From: Glomus cerebriforme
Lineage: Eukaryota; Glomeromycota; Glomeromycetes; Glomerales; Glomeraceae
Direction: 5' to 3'
Assembly (NCBI GenBank): GCA_003550305.1
Contig: QKYT01000786.1
Coordinates: 29,016-49,895 of the forward strand
DNA: 20,880 nucleotides
Shown: positions 9,220-18,637 of the stretch, piece after piece
Layout: each line of letters starts with the position of its first letter
How positions within the stretch are numbered: the stretch's first letter is position 1
Position numbers and translations under genes: made by a program
The notes under the pieces: model-generated
The model's input: only the letters and a program-made list of their open reading frames with translations
Told to the model about the DNA's origin: nothing
Databases searched by the model: none

Positions 9220-9239
9220 GATTAGAATTCCTTTTTACT

Positions 9240-10800
9240 TTCATCCTTAGTATTTTATCATAACATGGAGTAGTTCCGTAATGATATCATTTAAAGAGAG
9301 CAAAAGAACAGCAAAAGGAAGACAATTTAAACGATCTACAGATCTAGAAGATAAGTTACGAAGTTTTGTCTATATTTCCAGACATAAAAAAAAAAGAAGA
9401 AATTGAAATAAATTGAACATAAAATACTGTATGGAGAAGCAGCAGCAAACAATCTAAAAGAATTTAATGATAATGAAAGAACTATAATGACAGAAGAATT
9501 ATGCAAAACAGAGAAAACAAACAAATTAACATGTTTCCCTAAAGACAAGAAATAAAAAATGGAGTTTCATGGATTAAGGATAGAGAAAAACAAAATAGTA
9601 ACAAAATCATTCAAAACAGAAACGAAGATAAAAATTATAATGAAAAGAGGGAATAGAATGAAAAAGAATCATAAGATTTATTCACAATGACCAATTTGTT
9701 TGCTGTTGCAATATCAAGACAATTACTGTGGATTTTCAGACACGTCGATGCAGATCATAATACATAATACGGCTTTTGGAGATCATTTCAACTAAATAAC
9801 AATTTGAAAATTATTTATTAATGTGTATAATAGTCACTATAAATGATAATTCGTCAAATTCTACCCAGAAGGGAAGATATTATATAGAAGGAATGTATAT
9901 TTGTGGAAGAGAACAAAGTACTGTAAAGCACATAATAACCGAAATTTGGCATTAATAGAAAATATTGTTAAAGAGTATAAGATTAAAAATAATAACAAAA
10001 GAAGAATAATAGAGAACATCAAATAATGTTGGATGGGATTGCTAATAGTATCGGATAAAGTAATAAGCAATATTTGAATAAAGATAGTAAAATNAATGAT
10101 TTATTTAGAATAGATTAGAAATATAGAAAAAAAATATAATTAGAAATAGATTTAATACTGATATTACTAATAAATATAATGACTGTTCATATATTATTTT
10201 AACAAAACTTTAAAATTATTTAGAAGAAATTTATCTCTAATTTCTCTGAACTTAAAGTTAAATTAGTATTTTCTATATAAAAAAAGTTTTTTAAAGAAAA
10301 ATAAAATAAATAAATAAAATAAATAAATATTGATGAAATTTTTTTTTTTGATTTATGATGCTACGCGTTACTAAGTATTATATATACAGTATATATATAT
10401 TTTTCTTCCATTTATAAAATAAGAACGCTACAATTATAATTGCGATACCTATAACCAATCATAATTTTCATTTTAGTGGGTTCATCCTTTATTATAACAG
10501 GTTGCAATTGAATGATATTAATATGTATTAACCTGAATATAATTCATTACATTCAATATATAAATTTTAGGATTAATTTTAATAGAAGGAGCATTTGATC
10601 GAGTAATAATTGGAGAAAATTTTTTTTTTAAATCAGCAATCGAAGGTAGAAACTATTCTTCAAAATTTGAAATGTTTCGGCCAAGTGAACTTCCTATTAG
10701 TCCAAAACCTCTGAAACCCTAATTTGGAAATACTTTTGTAGATCAAAATGGGCGAAACTAGTTACACTTAATTAAATATAATTAGAACACCATAAAATTT
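9240..10800. other. Gene-free, partly purine-skewed region
   Basis: From about 9290 to 10150 the plus strand is again A/G-rich and C-poor, like 160-860, and the long minus-strand frames here (9336-9548, 9861-10070) are composition artefacts. 10298-10330 is an AAATA/AATA microsatellite. An N is at 10094. No motif-bearing ORF could be supported. Confidence 0.5.
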
Positions 10801-10830
10801 ATAAATCAATAATTTTAATAAGTTTGCCTG

Positions 10831-10866
10831 GTGGCAACGAAGTTGCCACGCATCAGCCTAATCTAG
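10831..10866 (+). mobile_element. Helitron-like 3' terminus (hairpin plus CTRR)
   Basis: GTGGCAAC GAA GTTGCCAC (10831-10849) is a perfect 8-bp stem with a 3-nt loop, unusually GC-rich for this DNA. It is followed after 8 nt by CTAA-T (10858-10862) or after 13 nt by CTAG-T (10863-10867). A hairpin shortly before CTRR with a following T is the known 3' end structure of Helitrons. I could not identify the 5' TC end or any Rep/helicase ORF, so it would be a non-autonomous or truncated copy. Confidence 0.4.
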
Positions 10867-11555
10867 TTTAAATAATAAAAAGTAATATTAAATTTAAAAG
10901 CATGAACATAGTGCAATTACCTAATCTTATTGACATTCTATTTACAAATAAGTGATTTGTGTAAAAATGTTTATTTGACTAAGAATAATCCTAGTCCACT
11001 AAATGAGATTTTTTATAGAAGTGACTAAAGGAACAGTATTTAGATTTTAACACCATACATATTTACAAATGTGTTTTGTCAGAAATATTATGCAAGTTTG
11101 AATTAACTCATGTACTGTTTGATAGACGCGCAAAGAGTTTTAATTCTGAGCGAGTTGATATACAATTGTCAAATATACAATAACTGACTATAACAAATCT
11201 CAAATCTCATGGAATGTATTTTATCAGTTATAGCTTATTTTAACCTACAAAAAATAACCATAACACGCGTATCGCGTCATGCTGCAATTCTATTGGTTGA
11301 TGATCACGTAGCGGGACAGACAGGATCGGTTTTAGTAGTTTAAAAAAACAGTAATAAAATTTTTTTTTTTTAAAAAACAACTCAATAAGCTATTTTAATT
11401 TACAAAAGATTCTCCTAATTTAAACTATAGTATTAAACCATAAATAAATTTAACTAAAAAATATTTTTATAAAAAATTTAAACCGAAACTTATCGTCAAA
11501 TTTTCATTTTCTTAGACGCACATGAACTATTTTGACAAGTTTCATTTCATCCTTC
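10867..11555. other. Intergenic region downstream of the kinase gene
   Basis: No gene is visible. 11265-11277 is an ACGCG-TAT-CGCGT inverted repeat, followed by ATTGG (11292-11296) and CACGTA (11305-11310). These CpG-containing motifs stand out in the AT-rich background and could be promoter elements, but no ORF follows within reach. The rest is AT-rich. Confidence 0.4.
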
Positions 11556-14151
11556 TTACTTCTTATCATTTTCATTTTCATTTTCAATTTTTAAACTACA
11601 GAAAAATGGTTTCAAATTAATAGATAGAATAGAAATAGAATTTCGTTAAATATTGAAATTTTAGTAAAACTTACTTTGTAAAGTCTATGATTTCTACTGA
11701 ATTATTGTTAATGTTATCATATTTTGGAAGATTCTTAGTAAAAGAATTAAGTAATCGAGATGTATAAATCGCTTGTGGATGAGAAGTTGGTTCACTTGGT
11801 TTGTTATTTTTAATAGATAAAAGGTTTTCTTGTCGGTATTTTTCTGCTTCTTCAAATAGTTTTTTAATTTCATAATTTTGTTGTTCTCTTTCATATTCAT
11901 AAATTGATATAGCAAATAAATCAATTAATTCAAGTACTTCAGTTACACTCGGTCTATCGCTTGGATTTGAATTCCAACACCATTTCATTAAATCAATATA
12001 GCATTTTGGTGCTAGTGGTTCAGTTATTTCAGGTCTAATTCCATTACATATATTTAATACTAAATATTGATCATGTGCACAATTGGCAAAAGGTTGTCTT
12101 CCAGTTGCTACATAATACATTATCATACCAAAACTATAGATATCTGCTGCTTGAGTATAAGGTTTTCCTCTTAATACTTCAGGAGCTACAAAAGGCATAA
12201 CTCCATAAATTTTTGTTTCATCTATATTACTAACATCTCCACATAATCCCATATCTGAAATAAATGGGAAACTCCCATCATTTTTAACTAATATATTTCC
12301 TGTATGAAAATCACGATGAACCATATGGTTTTGATGAATTTCTTTAAGACTATATAATATGTTAATTAATATACTAATTTTACATTTCCAACTAAAATCT
12401 TTATAATTTTTATTTGCCCAATTATCAAGATTTCCACCTTCTGCATATTCAAGAACCATAATATAATCTTTTGTATTTGGATTTTGAGATATTCCATATA
12501 TACTAATAATATGTCCAGTTTTCTTTATAGAATGTACTTTAGCCTATTAAAGTAAAAAAAATAAAATAAAATATTGTTATAATATTTAAAAAGTATGCAA
12601 ATCATATTAATAAAAATTTTTATACCTCATTTAAAAATTCATTAGGATTATTTTGTGAATTATGTAAATATTTTAATGCAACCTTTTTATTTACTGATTT
12701 TCTTGTAAATTTCCTCTTATTAACATCATAATTTAATGGACCATCCTTCCATATTGCTAAATATACTGTAGCAAAACCACCTTTACCTATTTCTTTAATA
12801 ATATTAAACTGATTATATGGTATCCATTCAAATACTGATTTATTCCGATCATCAATATTTAATTGTTCTTGTACTTTTTGGATGAAATCATCGATTATTT
12901 TGTTTTCACTGGTCCAATTTGTAAAATTATTTTTTAAAATATTAATTTGACATGGTTTACACCATTTATTTTCTATAATCGTATAGTTTTTACCACATTC
13001 AATACAATAATTATTATTAAGAACCATAATATAATCCTTTGTATCTGGTTTTTGAGATATTCCATATACAACAACATCATCATCATAAAATTGAGTAATA
13101 ACCTATTAAAACAAAATAAAAACATTATTATATTAAAAGTTATTTAATGTTAAAATTAAATAATAGTAAACTTTATACCTCATTTAGAAATTCATTAATA
13201 ATATTTTGTGAGTTACAAAAACATTTTAAATCAACTATTTCATCAGAGGTTCTTGTCCATTCATTCTTATTAAAATATAATGGACCATTATTCCATATTG
13301 CTACATATAATAAAGTTTTACTATCTTTGCCTATTTCTTTAATATTTTTAAATTGATTGTACGGTATCCATTCAAATAATCTATTGTAAGCATCTAATTC
13401 TAATTGCTTTCTTTGAATAAAATTATCAATTATTTGGTTTTCACTGGTTCCAATTGTAAAATTATTCTTTAAATTATTTATTTGACATGGCTCACACCAT
13501 TTCTTGTAAGGATCTGTATATTCTTTACCACATTCTTCACAATAATTATTATAAAGAACCATAATATAATCCTTTGTATCTGGTTTTTGAGATATTCCGT
13601 ATATATCATTTTTATCAATTATAATATCACGTTTAGTTGAATATTGTTTAATCTATTAAAACCAAATAAAATTATTGTTATCTGTTATAGTAAAAGGTAT
13701 TAATATTAAATAATTAAATAAGAAAACTTTATACTTCATTTAAAAATTCATTAGTGATATTTTGTGAGTTTTGTGAGTTATTAAAACATTTTAAATCAAC
13801 CTTTTCATCAGATTCTCTTATCCATCCATTATGGCGGTCAAAATATAATGGACCATTCTCCCACATTGCCGAAAATAATGTAGTTTTATCATAATTGTTT
13901 ATTTCTTTAATATTTTTAAATTGATTATATGGTATCCATTCAAATACTATATCATATTTATTATATTTTAATTGTTTCACTTGAATAAAATCATCAATTA
14001 TTTTATTTCCACTGGTCCAGTTTGTAAAATTTTTTAATACATTACAAAATTCACACCATTTATACTCTGTATTAAGAATAACAGAATATTGTAAACCACA
14101 TTTTTCGCATTTGAATGATTCTTTATTTAATAAGTTGCTTTGGAATGACAT
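11556..14151 (-). CDS. Multi-module zinc-ribbon protein kinase (TKL-like), five exons, about 758 aa
   Basis: Inferred exons: 14151-13735, 13652-13179, 13102-12626, 12543-11675, 11595-11556. Introns are 76-82 nt; the first three share GTATAAA donors and TTAATAG acceptors. Exons 1-3 each carry a four-cysteine zinc ribbon (C15/18/33/36; C177/180/192/195; C330/333/345/348), then the linker NNFT..TS.N.IID.FIQ, then FEWIPYNQF and a kinase N-lobe. Only module 3 has an intact glycine loop (GKGGFATV, 403-410) and VALK lysine (K441). Exon 4 gives the hinge DYIMVLEYAEGG, HRDFHTGN (532-539), DMG in place of DFG (553-555), APE (576-578), DIYSFG and the RPS motif. It is probably an intracellular Ser/Thr-type kinase of the expanded Glomeromycotina kinase family; its substrate is unknown. 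Without the last intron the ORF would stop at 11671; with it, the end becomes EIIDFTNLKIENENENDKK. Exon use could be alternative (see findings). Confidence 0.8.
11596..11674 (-). other. Inferred last intron of the kinase gene
   Basis: The donor GTAAGTTTT overlaps the AAG-TAA stop of exon 4, and the acceptor is TTTTTCTGTAG. Splicing replaces the stop with a 13-residue acidic/asparagine tail built on a GAAAAT triplet repeat, ending TAA at 11558-11556. This tail resembles C-termini I remember from related kinases. The support is sequence pattern only. Confidence 0.6.
12626..14151 (-). repeat. Triplicated zinc-ribbon/N-lobe cassette inside the kinase gene
   Basis: The three units occupy exons 14151-13735, 13652-13179 and 13102-12626 (417, 474 and 477 nt, all multiples of three). 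All end NEFLNE at a phase-0 donor. Units 2 and 3 each begin with a kinase hinge (YGISQKPDTKDYIMVL) fused directly to a new zinc ribbon, which marks the duplication joint. A 45-nt hinge block is identical between 13019-13063 and 13554-13598. Confidence 0.85.
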
Positions 14152-14177
14152 TTTTATATTTTAGAAGAATTCCGAAA

Positions 14178-14209
14178 TTTAAAAAAAAAAATTTTTTTTT
14201 TTTTTTTTT
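14178..14209. promoter_or_regulatory. Poly(dA):poly(dT) inverted tract upstream of the kinase gene
   Basis: A run of 11 A followed by about 18 T lies 27-58 bp upstream of the kinase start codon. Such tracts commonly exclude nucleosomes at fungal promoters; they are also a frequent site of assembly error. A similar T-then-A tract precedes the kinase pseudogene at about 20653-20678. Confidence 0.4.
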
Positions 14210-15479
14210 GATAATTACGCCATAATATTATTGAATGATCACAAATAAGGTAAGTTATTTCTTTATTTGGATATGATCAGAGTTATAAATCAGGGATTGA
14301 ACTGAAATTTTGAATATCGTATTTCGAAAAAGAGAAAAATGCGAAAAAAAATTAATTTTTACGTAATGATTTGATGAATAAAATAAATTGTAAGTGAAAA
14401 AAAAAAAATTAAAAAAAATTGATGGTATTTTTATTTTTATTTAAGTATGACAGATTTACAATTCCTGTTAATAAAGTAATATATTAGAAGTACTGTATAA
14501 TTTTTGGTATCACATATATTATATTTTTTTGTCCGGAAACTGTACAGTTTACATTTGGAAAAATATTATTTTCTCATTCCATCATATAAAATAAACTATT
14601 TTGAAAACGATTTTCTAAGTATGGAATTTATGGTTATATGACAATCATGTATGGTATGGGATATTGATCGTGAATTTTTTAATTGTGATGATCATAAAAC
14701 CTCAGGAAAAATTCTCTAAATAAAAATTATATATTTTTTTTTTTTAACAAAAATCTAAAAATAGAGGATAACACGAAATGATAATTTTAAGAAAATAAAT
14801 TTCACCTGATTTTTGTTGTGCGTAATACAAAAATCAAACAAAAAAAAAAACTCATTATTTTATAATAAGAATTCAAAGACTCAATGAATAATTAAATTGA
14901 ACTAGTGATAATAATATGATAAATTCATTCAAACATAAAAAAGTTAAATAACAAATAACTACTAAAGATTTGCAACATTTATATAAACAGAAAAATTTTA
15001 ATGGTTGAAAATCCATTAAGGCTAGTAAAAATTTCAAAAAATGTTGCGTCCTATTGAAATGTTAGCCGCAACAGATCAAGATATTAGAAGATTTGTGCCA
15101 AATACACAAGGATAGATAAAATTAAATGTAAGTGCATTATCGACTATTAATAATATTTGTTAATAAAATAATTTATCGAAAAAATTTTATTATTATCAAC
15201 TATTGTATGTTATGGAATTTAAGGGTTATCCGGGATCCGCGCCATAAAAAACACGATAAATTAATAAATTATACTAAAAATCAATTACCTTAAAAATATT
15301 TATTATATATTACATAAAATTAATAATAGCTATTAAATATATTAAATATGAAATTTGGAAATTCAATGCTAACATAATGATTTTTAATTTTCAATACTGG
15401 ATTAATGCAAATAATAACTTAACATAAAGTAAAACTAATGAAAGATTGAATCTATTGATAAATCGCAACTATTACAAGA
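14210..15479. other. Gene-free AT-rich region
   Basis: No gene could be supported. A 24-codon ORF at 15041-15115 (+) has a protein-like composition (MLRPIEMLAATDQDIRRF) but no context. GGGTTATCCGGGATCCGCGCC at about 15223 is locally GC-rich and could be a mobile-element end; no partner was found. Confidence 0.45.
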
Positions 15480-15989
15480 TGCAATTCCTACGTTGCCTCC
15501 TTGTTCTGTATCGCATTTGTAATATAATGAAAGTCAAACGGCGCCTACTTACTGGAGGCGCACTGTTAGAATCATAACCGATGACAATACTGTAACTATA
15601 CAGATTTTGTCCAACATGTACAGTACTTCATTATATTTGTTACAGTTATACTGTACAATGCAATATTATCAAAATTGTAACCATTAATCCAATTTGCATT
15701 TGATTGTTGTGTTTAAAGTAATAACGATGACCATGAAGTCATCAAATGAGAAATGTCCGATTGCTGCAGGTGCAAATGTGAGAAAATCATAACATGCTGG
15801 ATCTCTTGTGGGCACAGTGACGATGATTCTCCAGCCTGGTAACCAATCAACAGCTAGAATTTTAGGTTCTAAATCACAACCCTTTATAAAACGATGCGTC
15901 AAAATGTCGATCGTGATCGACCAATTATGTAGCCTAGATTTTACCGTAATCTCCCGATATTCAGAATATATCCTCCTTTTATAATTGTA
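15480..15989 (-). pseudogene. Decayed coding patch of unknown origin, higher GC than surroundings
   Basis: On the minus strand, 15989-15684 is open for about 101 codons without an ATG, and has a protein-like texture (RLHNWSITIDILTHRF, LAVDWLPGWRIIVTVPTRD, FSFDDFMVIVITLN) before a stop. A second open piece lies at about 15625-15484 in another frame: QNLYSYSIVIGYDSNSAPP followed by an Arg-rich tail (RYRTRRQRR). The block is visibly less AT-rich than its flanks. I read it as the frameshifted remnant of one gene or mobile element, or as two exons of an undetected gene. The plus strand is also partly open here (15792-16007), so the strand is not certain. No domain is recognised. Confidence 0.35.
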
Positions 15990-16659
15990 TTAAAGCTATT
16001 GTAGCTTAAAAAAAATTACAAAAATAATTTGTTCTGAATTCTGAATAATAAAATTATACCACTGAATAGAATATGTAAGGGTAAAATAATTTCCTAATTC
16101 TCGCAATATGCAATAATTAATAAAGTGAATGAATGAATGAAAGTGTGTCGCGTTATGTTGTTCAATTTGATAATTAACTTTACATAAAAATTTTTACATA
16201 ACACAATAAATTGTCTTAAAAATATTACCAAATCAATGATAGAATTGTCTATTCGTTACGTTAAACAAAAAAATTTAAAAAGAAAAACTAATTCCAACCC
16301 ATCTAACACAGTCTCAACTCATTTATCTAACTTAAGATATCAATGTCATATTATGAACTATATTATTAGTATTATCAATGTTTTTTTTTTTATTTCTTTA
16401 GTTATTTTTTTTTTTACTTTTTTCTTTTTGTTTAAAAAATGTCTAACTTCATTTTTTTCCACAGTTTCATTCGTAAATTCATCTTTAAAGGATTACTGAA
16501 AGGAGCTTAAATGACTTCTTTATACTTCTATTTTTTTCTCTCGTAGAGGAACGATTTTTTTCATTAGGTAAATTAACGTGATGTTATATTTATTTACAAA
16601 AATGCGCCGATATTAACAAAGATTAATATTTTAAACCAGCCATTGAAAAACAATTCGGT
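15990..16659. other. Gene-free region with T-rich low complexity
   Basis: The frame at 16236-16499 (+) is mostly poly-Phe from T-runs and is not credible as a gene. A GAAT/GAATGAAT microsatellite is at about 16126-16141. 16530-16583 resembles 19882-19929 (see the repeat entry). Confidence 0.5.
16530..16583 (+). repeat. Dispersed repeat fragment, partner at 19882-19929
   Basis: Both copies read ATTTTTTTCTCTC, then GTAG and a purine-rich GGGGAAG/AGGAACG block, a T-run, and TTAACGTGATG, on the same strand. The match covers about 50 bp and includes non-T-rich ends, so low complexity alone does not explain it. Confidence 0.45.
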
Positions 16660-16661
16660 TA

Positions 16662-17008
16662 CAGCAGTCGAAGCTCGTTATAGTGAACCCTTGGTTCTGG
16701 TTTTGATCATTTTTTTTTTACCATAATTTTACACATTTTCACGATTGACATAGAGCCACTGTAAATCTTAAGTTAAAACTGGTTGAAATTGAATTTTGAT
16801 ATTGCATTTTTTAAATTCCGCTTTATAATATTGTTAGATAGATATTATTTAAATACGTATTAGAGTTGTTTGTAGCCCAAATCGACTTTTTTGTCCCAAA
16901 TCAACCCATCGGCTAAAACATCGGCCCATTACAATAATGCCTTAAGACAGTACCAACGATACTTTCCTAATTTAAGCCGATGGGACATGGACTATAACAG
17001 GGTCACTG
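16662..17008. mobile_element. Short non-autonomous DNA transposon (MITE-like), TA-flanked, imperfect TIRs
   Basis: The left end is TA-CAG...CTCGTTATAGTGAACCC (from 16660). The right end, reverse complemented, is TA-CAGTGACCCTGTTATAGT (from 17010). The shared CAG start, TTATAGT core and TA flanks resemble ends of pogo/Tc1-mariner-type elements. Inside is a perfect 10-bp inverted repeat, CCCATCGGCT (16905-16914) and AGCCGATGGG (16975-16984). The right part recurs, inverted and diverged, at about 942-1036. No transposase ORF is present. The TIR match is partial, so the left boundary is uncertain. Confidence 0.45.
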
Positions 17009-17010
17009 TA

Positions 17011-18442
17011 TGATAATTCACGTGTTGGAACATGAACAAATTGAACAATCATGCATATGGGCGGATTTGTTTCAGGCAAATACTGTATGCAGATCAATTG
17101 AAAAAAAAAATGGCTGATTTCACGTTTTCTGACGAGATTAATTGTACATTTGATTATGTAAAAAAAAAAAAAAAAAAAGTTGTTGCATATTTTCTTTATT
17201 GAAAAAAAATATTGTTTTATATTGTTACAAAAAACGTGGTTGAGATTGATTTACATGTGGAAGAAAAAAAAAAAATAAAAATGCAATTCTAGTAAAATAA
17301 ACATTGTATTAATTTAATTTATATAACAATATTTTTATTAAAATTATAGTTTATTATTTGTTTAGGGATTTTTAACATAAAGGGCGACATTAATTCTGGT
17401 GGATAAGTTGATGGGGACTTAATCATGAATAAATTTCAAACTTTTCAAGTTTACAGTACGAGAGCACTGCTATTTAAAAAATATATTGGAAAAAAAAGCA
17501 GGCTAAAATTTTAAATTCTTATTTGGATATTAATTAAAAAATTGTTTCACTAGAAAATTTTTTTTTTTTTCACCCTTGTATAATTTCTAATCTTGGCCCA
17601 AATTACTGTTGGCCGAAATTAAAAATTTTTGGAAAAATTTACCACTAACCAAAAAAAAGGAAATATTCAATAAAATTTAAACAATAAGCAATATAAAAAA
17701 AAATAGCAATATTTTTTGTTAACATTAAAAAAAAACATCAAAACTTTAAATATTTAAATAAGTTCCAAAAATATTAATGTATGTTTTCAAAGAATGTAAA
17801 AAGCACTTAACCTTTGAATGAAAAAATTAAATATATATTACTTTATTATTTTTTTTTTTTTTAAAAGAAAAAAATATAAATAATATAAAATACTCTACCA
17901 AAGTATTTCATCACTGTGATAAAATCAGTAGCAATTTTTATTTAAATAATATTATATCTATTCTATAAATTTAAACTTGTCACACTTACGGTATCTAATA
18001 GTTGTTATTTATATGAATATATAATATATGGCGCAATTTTTTATTAACATTATAAAACCAAAATAGCGTATTAATTTCCATTAATGGAATTTTCAAAGTG
18101 AAATATTGAATAATCATAACAGAAAATTTTTTCGAAAAATAGGTAAATTTGTTTATATCAAAAGATTAACTTATGTTTCCATTTTTCTTTGTTTACAATA
18201 AAGTTATTACATTTATAAAATTCTAAATCATAGTCAATAAAACTTAATTAATTTTTAAAGTTAAAATCTTAGAAATTGATTACATAATAATACTTAAGAG
18301 ATACATAAATGTTAATGTTACTTATAAAAAGGTTTATCTTAATTATTAAATGATGACGAATAAACGGAAACAATGGAATGTCCGAGTGAATTAGAAACCG
18401 ATTATATTTTCCACCTAGATTTTTTTATTTTTTACCATAAGT
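17011..18442. other. Gene-free AT-rich region
   Basis: No gene, RNA or well-defined repeat is supported. It contains long A-runs (17161-17179, 17101-17110) and many T-runs, and a CACGTG box at 17019-17024. The frame at 18373-18501 (+) overlaps the G3 3' flank and is taken as chance. Confidence 0.5.
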
Positions 18443-18637
18443 CCATAATTTTACTAACGAGTAAGTCTATTTATATAACGACGAAAGATAATAATACTTA
18501 ATAGGTTGTACGTTTCATTTACACTTTTCATAAAAAAATGGGGATTCGATATTCCCCAAATCCGAACTCCGAAAGACGACTGAAATAAATTGCTCTTTCA
18601 TGATCAGATAGAATATAATAATTTTGATATGTAAATA
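18443..18637 (-). repeat. Conserved 3' flank of the family (G3 copy)
   Basis: Read on the minus strand, it carries TTTACATATCAAAATTATT (the remnant of the G1 FTYQNN codons), CATGAAAGAGCAATTTATTT, ATCCCCATTTTTTTATG, TGAAACGTA, ATAGACTT and CGTTAGTAAAATTATGG, in the same order as after G1 and G2. Confidence 0.65.

Noticed and set aside
9336..10070. Minus-strand frames at 9336-9548 and 9861-10070
   Set aside because: Composition artefacts of the purine-skewed strand.
10717..10722. CCCTAA, a telomere-like hexamer
   Set aside because: Single copy with no tandem array.
12947..13356. Plus-strand frames opposite the kinase exons
   Set aside because: Antisense shadows of the kinase gene.
15533..15572. 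GCGCCT...AGGCGC hairpin
   Set aside because: Only a 6-bp stem inside a decayed coding patch; no terminator or element boundary supported.
16236..16499. 87-codon plus-strand frame
   Set aside because: The second half is poly-Phe from T-runs; no homolog-like texture.
18373..18501. 42-codon plus-strand ORF downstream of G3
   Set aside because: It overlaps the family 3' flank on the opposite strand and is not conserved in the G1 or G2 flanks.
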